Assembly (NCBI GenBank): GCA_002840565.1
Contig: PHBK01000002.1
Coordinates: forward strand, 1 to 64,000
Origin: Deltaproteobacteria bacterium HGW-Deltaproteobacteria-12
Lineage (GTDB): Bacteria; Desulfobacterota; Syntrophia; Syntrophales; Smithellaceae
DNA length: 64,000 bases
Reading direction: 5' to 3'
This document shows, in pieces, positions 60,051 to 64,000 of the stretch. The notes under the pieces were generated by a model. It searched no databases. It was not told where the DNA came from and saw only the letters and a program-made list of their open reading frames with translations. Positions within the stretch are counted from its first letter, which is position 1; each line of letters begins with the position of its first letter. Both the position numbers and the translations under genes were made by a program.

Positions 60051-61623
60051 TTTTACCTTTCGACACGCTCAGGGCATCGCCCTTTATGGTAGCTGAGCTT
60101 GCCGAAGCTTCATATCTACCCGACATGTCCGCCAGCATCATGGCACGGGCGATGATTACACCCAACTCATCCGGTTTCATTTCGGAATACAAATCGATGA
60201 GGCTGTCACGGAGATCCTCCAGGCTGTTTGATTTATCCACCAAGCGCCTGATTGGGGCCATGAAGACGGAATCAGTAATATGCATCGCTTTTTGCGCGGT
60301 CTCGTTGGCAATGATATCGGCGGCATCCTGGAACACAGCGCCCTCGGCAAATTGCGGCTGTAGGGGTGCTTCGCGAAGCTTCCCTACGCGAATAGGCACA
60401 TTTACAACTTTCTCTCCTTCCTGCGGCGCAGGGATGCCATAAGTTTCATAGAAATAATCTTCAGCGACCGGCAGGCCGATATCGACAACCAGAGTTTTAT
60501 CAATAGCAACGCGCGCGGTGAGGTCGGGATTGGCATTGGCGTAGGTCTTGATCTTCGGATACGCCGTAACACCAGAGAAATTGTAATCAACTATCCATTG
60601 AATCAGGGTGTCGTTGAGGCAACCATCGAGCAGATCTGCGTCCGCCTCGGTGATTTCCTGCCGCACATCGGCCTGGTTTTGATCGTTGCCAAGTTTACCG
60701 GGTGTGCCCTCAGTGGAAGCTGTTTGCCCAAGCACGGCTTTGGATATCTGCTTATCCATGTATTCGCATAGCTGTTCGTGGCTGACACTACCGGCTCGTG
60801 AGGCCTCCAGGAATTCAATATCCATATTGTCGGGGATTTTGATACCGGTGTCCGTCTGGATGGCTTCGATAGCGTTCATCAGTTCTTTTTGTTTATCCGA
60901 CAATGTTCCGGAAGGATATTTCCCGACTACGGTGGGCATGCCGAATTTCTCCAGGAAGATCATCCAGAATTTAATGCCGTGCTTTTTGAACCATACAGGC
61001 CACCACAAACGCTGGCCCAGACCTTTGCCGTAGGGATTATCGGAATCGCCATAGGTGAAGGTGATAAATTTGCGTTCCGGCAGCTCTTCACCTTCGATCA
61101 TGTTCTGCCGGGTCAGCAGGCGCAGTTCTCTTTCAGCGGTAAATATGAAGCGGCGCGGGTGCTTACCCATTATTTTTTTGATCGTTATTCCACCGTCTGT
61201 TTTTTTGAATGTGTCGGCAGACCAGATGACTTCCGCTTCATGATGGCCATACAGAACGGCTTTGAGGAGTTCCTGCCTGGCCTGGTCGAAATTACAATCC
61301 ATCAATGTCTGCGAAACGAAATCGGCGACAACTTGCTCCTGCGTAGTTGCGGCGGGTCGGCCCAGTTTGCGGGCGGACTTGGCGGGCAATATTTCCCATT
61401 CCTTACCGACAATGGCCATGATGCGCTGCTGCAGGACGCTACCGGCATGGGCGTCGCGCTCGACTTCATCATATAATTTCAGCCCACGGCCTGCCGCTTC
61501 ACTGCGCAATACAGAATCAGGATTTTCGAGGCGCTTTAGCCATCCGGCAAAGATGTCGATGTCCTTTTCAAGGGTGGCGATTTCATCGGTTGCCGCTATG
61601 GGTTTTTTAATGTCATTTGCCAT
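60040..61623 (-). CDS. Mu gp29-like portal protein (DUF935)
   Basis: The 527-residue protein belongs to the DUF935 portal family, the dodecameric ring through which DNA enters the head. Typical segments are NPDSVLRSEAAGRGLKLYDE (about residues 36-55), RIMAIVGKEWEILPA (about 68-82), and KFITFTYGDSDNPYGKGLGQ near 188. The natural end is probably near MSGRYEA. The last 22 residues derive from a palindromic repeat. A second palindrome (60360-60387) is inserted in frame and encodes RVGKLREAPLQ, so the gene has tolerated two repeat insertions. Confidence 0.9.
   Translation of the reverse strand: MANDIKKPIAATDEIATLEKDIDIFAGWLKRLENPDSVLRSEAAGRGLKLYDEVERDAHAGSVLQQRIMAIVGKEWEILPAKSARKLGRPAATTQEQVVADFVSQTLMDCNFDQARQELLKAVLYGHHEAEVIWSADTFKKTDGGITIKKIMGKHPRRFIFTAERELRLLTRQNMIEGEELPERKFITFTYGDSDNPYGKGLGQRLWWPVWFKKHGIKFWMIFLEKFGMPTVVGKYPSGTLSDKQKELMNAIEAIQTDTGIKIPDNMDIEFLEASRAGSVSHEQLCEYMDKQISKAVLGQTASTEGTPGKLGNDQNQADVRQEITEADADLLDGCLNDTLIQWIVDYNFSGVTAYPKIKTYANANPDLTARVAIDKTLVVDIGLPVAEDYFYETYGIPAPQEGEKVVNVPIRVGKLREAPLQPQFAEGAVFQDAADIIANETAQKAMHITDSVFMAPIRRLVDKSNSLEDLRDSLIDLYSEMKPDELGVIIARAMMLADMSGRYEASASSATIKGDALSVSKGKKKA
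60056..60105. repeat. Second palindromic repeat, inside the portal C-terminus
   Basis: CTTTCG followed by GCTCAG (60067-60072) on the left pairs with CTGAGC (60093-60098) followed by CGAAG on the right, with GGGC-ATC-GCCC in the loop. It encodes the odd last residues of the portal protein (SASSATIKGDALSVSKGKKK). Confidence 0.7.
60360..60387. repeat. In-frame palindromic repeat within the portal gene
   Basis: GTAGGG (60360-60365) and CCCTAC (60382-60387) flank the perfect palindrome GCTTCGCGAAGC (60368-60379). It has the look of a REP-like dispersed repeat and is translated as part of the portal protein. Confidence 0.65.
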
Positions 61624-61697
61624 ATTTTATCTTTCCAACGCCTCGGTTCCGGATTTTCGAGTCCAGACCCCTTCTAAATTTGCCCTTTCTAGCCCCG

Positions 61698-61722
61698 TTG
61701 ACATGTTTATAAACATTGTCAA
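61698..61722. promoter_or_regulatory. 25-bp near-perfect palindrome, candidate operator
   Basis: TTGACA-TGTTTA and TAAACA-TGTCAA are arranged as a dyad with one extra base in the right half. It is AT-rich and unlike the GC-rich repeats elsewhere in the prophage, and it lies in the only sizeable gene-free gap of the late region (61624-61796), upstream of the portal gene. A protein-binding site is more likely than a terminator. Confidence 0.45.
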
Positions 61723-61796
61723 GGGAATTACCGGCCATTGGGGCGTCCCAAGTCCCTAAATCGATCCTGGGGCATTTTTGCCGATTTGCATTTTAA

Positions 61797-61973
61797 TCAT
61801 CTTTTTGCCTTGCGCCGGGCACTAAGTGCCAACTCTTTGCGGCGGTTCATCTTAAAAGTTTTGCGGCCGCCTCTGGAGGCGGGTCTGCCGGAAGAAATGT
61901 TCAAGACTGAAGAGGGTTTGTAAATGGTGTTTCCCATAAGTCCGGCTAGTAATCCAAATATTGATCCCTTCAT
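61797..61973 (-). CDS. Small basic phage protein between terminase and portal
   Basis: This is a 58-residue frame starting MKGSIFGLLAGLMGNTIYKP and ending in a strongly basic tail (RRKELALSARRKAKR). The ATG is four bases after the terminase stop and is preceded by AGGGG, so it is probably translated by coupling. It has a hydrophobic or glycine-rich N-terminus and a DNA- or RNA-binding-like C-terminus. No family is recognised. Confidence 0.65.
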   Translation of the reverse strand: MKGSIFGLLAGLMGNTIYKPSSVLNISSGRPASRGGRKTFKMNRRKELALSARRKAKR

Positions 61974-61976
61974 CGC

Positions 61977-63521
61977 TTATGCCCCTATGTATGAATTCAT
62001 GGATTGACCTGAGGTTGCCCGTTTGATTCCGGTGGACTGGAATTCGATTTCTCCACCCCATTCGGCACGGGTGGCAAACCAGGCCATTGCTCCGGCAATC
62101 CCGGAATCACCGTGACGTTTTTTGTTGTCTTTGCCTTTTTGCCGGATCTCCGGTAGTTTGGCGACGCCCTTAATAACCTTGAATGCCCGATGATCTTCAA
62201 TGACATCCGCATCACGGGCCAGCATGATGGTTTGATCTTCAAAAGCTGCCTTATAGGCAGGCATGTTTTCCCGGTACCAGGTCTCGGTAATCATGACCTG
62301 GGCTATCCGATCCGCGCCGTAGCGCTGCATCGCCCGCTCGGCCAGATACTGGCCATTACCGCGTGCATCCAGTGCACCGTAACGGAAGCGGGGCAGACGA
62401 TCGCAAATGTAATAGAAAATCTGTTCCTGCTGCTGAAATGGGATATTGCGCAGTTCCAGATGGAAAAGCGCCCGCCAGGTGGCATTTTGTTGCTCCAACA
62501 GAGGATTCATGATGGTCAAGTCACCAGTGCGGGCAAAGTCTTCACCGATGACGGAGTTCTGGTTGGCATCCAGATTGATAAAGTAGGGCTGGAGGACTTC
62601 CTCGCACCAGTCTTTGACTTCTGCATATCTGATAATATCCGGTAACTCGGCAAAAGATGACGGCTGTTCATATCGGATCACCGGGATGTCCGGACTCAGG
62701 CATTTTTCAATGACGGCACGGGTCAGCCACACACCGGTACCCTGACTCGGAATGCAGAATAGTTCTTCGTCCGCATCATCACCGTAGGAATCAATAATTC
62801 CCTGACGCCATGCCTTTTCCGCCTCAGATGACCATTCACGTTTTAGGACTTCGCAGATGCGTCTATAAAGGCCGTCGTCCAGGGCTTCGTCAAACGTCAC
62901 GCGATGGAGGCTGTAAGGTTTTTTCCCTGCCCGTATATCCTGAATGACGGAGTTGAATTCGTTGCTGTCGCCGAAGTGTGTGGAGATAACACGTACCTGA
63001 CCGCCCCACATCAAAAGGGCCATTGCCGCTTTTAAAAGGCCGGGTAGATCGTCATGAAAGGCCGCTTCGTCGATGACAACGCGCCCCTGCTTACCGCGTA
63101 GATTTGTCGGGCGGCTGGATAACGCGGTAATGCGCCAGCCCGATTCAAATGTTATTTTATAAGCGAGTATCTTCTTTTCTTTTACAATGCCGTTTTCATC
63201 TTCGTCCGGCTCGTCATATTCAGATATTGAAGAAACTGCCATTTTATAGGCGCGCGCCCAGTTAGCACAGTCGTTGATAAATTCCAGCGCCATATCCTTT
63301 GTATATCCGATGTACCAGACATTGCGCTTTTCGCCTGTTCCTTTCTGTGATGCATAGAGAGTATCATCCGCTGCTTCTGCCCAGGATATGCCGACACGCC
63401 GGGATTTTTCTATGAATTTGACATCGGCCTGATCAGCGACCCATGCTTTTTGATAGGGGAGTAGAATGCCTGTTGAATTGCGCGCCTGATCAAAATCATT
63501 TTGTCCAGTAGCTTCTTTCAC
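61977..63521 (-). CDS. Mu gp28-like large terminase subunit
   Basis: The 514-residue ATPase-nuclease packages phage DNA. The adenine and Walker A region is visible as LPYQKAWVADQ and EKSRRVGISWAEA (about residues 22-50), and Walker B as RVVIDEAAFHDDLPGL near residue 148. The nuclease domain starts around residue 310 (NSVIGEDFARTGDLTIM) with further acidic residues in GALDARGNGQYLAE near 398. It overlaps the small subunit gene by one base. Confidence 0.93.
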   Translation of the reverse strand: MKEATGQNDFDQARNSTGILLPYQKAWVADQADVKFIEKSRRVGISWAEAADDTLYASQKGTGEKRNVWYIGYTKDMALEFINDCANWARAYKMAVSSISEYDEPDEDENGIVKEKKILAYKITFESGWRITALSSRPTNLRGKQGRVVIDEAAFHDDLPGLLKAAMALLMWGGQVRVISTHFGDSNEFNSVIQDIRAGKKPYSLHRVTFDEALDDGLYRRICEVLKREWSSEAEKAWRQGIIDSYGDDADEELFCIPSQGTGVWLTRAVIEKCLSPDIPVIRYEQPSSFAELPDIIRYAEVKDWCEEVLQPYFINLDANQNSVIGEDFARTGDLTIMNPLLEQQNATWRALFHLELRNIPFQQQEQIFYYICDRLPRFRYGALDARGNGQYLAERAMQRYGADRIAQVMITETWYRENMPAYKAAFEDQTIMLARDADVIEDHRAFKVIKGVAKLPEIRQKGKDNKKRHGDSGIAGAMAWFATRAEWGGEIEFQSTGIKRATSGQSMNSYIGA

Positions 63522-63976
63522 TATAATATCCCTAGAATCTTATCTTTAATAACTTTAGCATCGGCATCCGACATGCCGCCGCTCTTAACTGCTTTGGCAA
63601 CTTCAGCCGCCGCCGCATTGACTTTATCTCTAAAAAGACCGGCGTTTTCTGCTGTTTTAAGTTTAACAACCAGCGAGCCGAGTTTTGTGAGGCTATCCAT
63701 TGTGGATCCGTCAATTGCGCCGGGCTGTTTCTCTTCGGCGTAGGTCAGTTCTCGCTCCAGGAGGGCTTCCATCCGCAGGCCGAAAGAGGCCTTGCGCGCC
63801 CTTGCTTTGTCCCATTCGTCGAACTCTTCGGACGGTTTCCTAGTCTGTGCCTTCCATACCGATAATGTCTGGCGCGAGACGCCGAGTGCCGTCTCGATAG
63901 CGGTCAGGGACTGGCCGTCGATGAACATCTGCCGGGCTACCGGCTCGAGTTGTGTGCGCGCTCCCTTTTCGGCCAC
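63521..63976 (-). CDS. Small terminase subunit (DUF1804 type)
   Basis: The 151-residue protein begins at GTG 63976 after GAGGAG. Its N-terminal helix-turn-helix (ARQMFIDGQSLTAIETALGV, then SRQTLSVWK) and the EWDKARARKASFG segment match the DUF1804 family of Mu-like phages. This subunit recognises the packaging site. The rest is helical and would form the oligomerisation region. It ends at the first base of the large terminase gene. Confidence 0.85.
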   Translation of the reverse strand: MAEKGARTQLEPVARQMFIDGQSLTAIETALGVSRQTLSVWKAQTRKPSEEFDEWDKARARKASFGLRMEALLERELTYAEEKQPGAIDGSTMDSLTKLGSLVVKLKTAENAGLFRDKVNAAAAEVAKAVKSGGMSDADAKVIKDKILGIL

Positions 63977-64000
63977 TATTTAAGCTCCTCTTCCAGTCTG
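63976..64000 (-). CDS. C-terminal end of a further phage gene (partial)
   Basis: Seven codons (RLEEELK) followed by TAG overlap the first base of the small terminase gene, as expected for a tightly packed phage operon. The rest lies beyond the window, so no function can be given. Confidence 0.35.

Larger units (their letters stand above)
39184..64000 (-). mobile_element. Transposable prophage, late region (Mu-like head, siphovirus tail)
   Basis: About 25 kb of almost entirely minus-strand genes follow the late order of Mu-related transposable phages: small and large terminase, DUF935 portal, gp30-like head morphogenesis, gpG, protease/scaffold, capsid, DUF1320 (gp36), a gp37-like protein. 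The tail then follows with a tube protein, frameshifted chaperones and a 1242-residue tape measure. There is no sheath or baseplate set, so the tail is siphovirus-like, as in phages B3 and D3112. The outer end is probably near 39184-39215, where ATTTGA occurs twice directly and once inverted within 27 bases, but the exact end is not proven. The early region lies outside the window. Confidence 0.85.

Overview
The window looks like chromosome of a Gram-negative anaerobe of the deltaproteobacterial type (Desulfobacterota, perhaps Syntrophales-like). The Gram-negative part is well supported: there is an outer-membrane phospholipase A and a KefB/C-type antiporter with its flavoprotein partner. The lineage is inferred only from gene content, such as a tandem ThyX, a KamA cluster, an ECF biotin transporter and a CHASE2-kinase operon. 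Base composition is moderate, with AT-rich islands near 6.4-7.7 kb and 25.3-33.1 kb and a GC-rich fragment at 38.4-39.1 kb. No rRNA, tRNA or CRISPR array was recognised.

Layout. 0-0.17 kb is the 3' end of a group II intron, followed by a PHP-domain gene. 1.3-3.5 kb (minus) is a BioY-EcfA-EcfT biotin uptake operon. 3.9-5.4 kb is a thioredoxin/rhodanese/MauE-like set. 5.6-7.7 kb holds a Nif11-PilZ-HTH protein and a permuted papain-like protein, then mutM on the minus strand. 9.0-12.8 kb is an operon of lysine 2,3-aminomutase, two ATP-grasp ligases and a GNAT enzyme, with a strong promoter. It is followed by a phosphate uptake pair (PhoU-like plus Pit) and a diaminopimelate decarboxylase. 16.0-19.4 kb (minus) is a Kef-type K+ efflux operon with an epoxide-hydrolase-like enzyme. 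20.5-25.3 kb is a signalling operon (CHASE2-Ser/Thr kinase, PP2C phosphatase, double-FHA protein) that ends in murI.

25.3-33.1 kb is a genomic island holding a complete type I restriction-modification operon (hsdR, hsdM, hsdS) and an XRE-ImmA/IrrE plus DUF4411 (PIN-like) pair. It is bracketed by a perfect 27-bp direct repeat whose left copy is the end of murI. The host backbone resumes with an Ntn hydrolase, a double ThyX, an MFS transporter and pldA.

39.2-64.0 kb is the late region of a transposable prophage, read from right to left, with a Mu-like head module and a siphovirus-type tail. Its end abuts a truncated acyl-CoA synthetase gene. The early genes (repressor, transposase) and the other end lie beyond the window. 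The head module (terminases, portal, head morphogenesis, gpG, protease, capsid) is separated from the gp36/gp37-like genes and tail module by an accessory block. That block encodes two proteins with signal peptides, one an M14 carboxypeptidase, plus a LamG/22-residue-repeat protein and a papain-like hydrolase. The tail chaperone genes carry a textbook -1 frameshift heptamer. Palindromic repeats occupy several gene gaps, and a repeat cluster appears to have removed the start of the head morphogenesis gene. A Dam-type methylase sits at the outer end.
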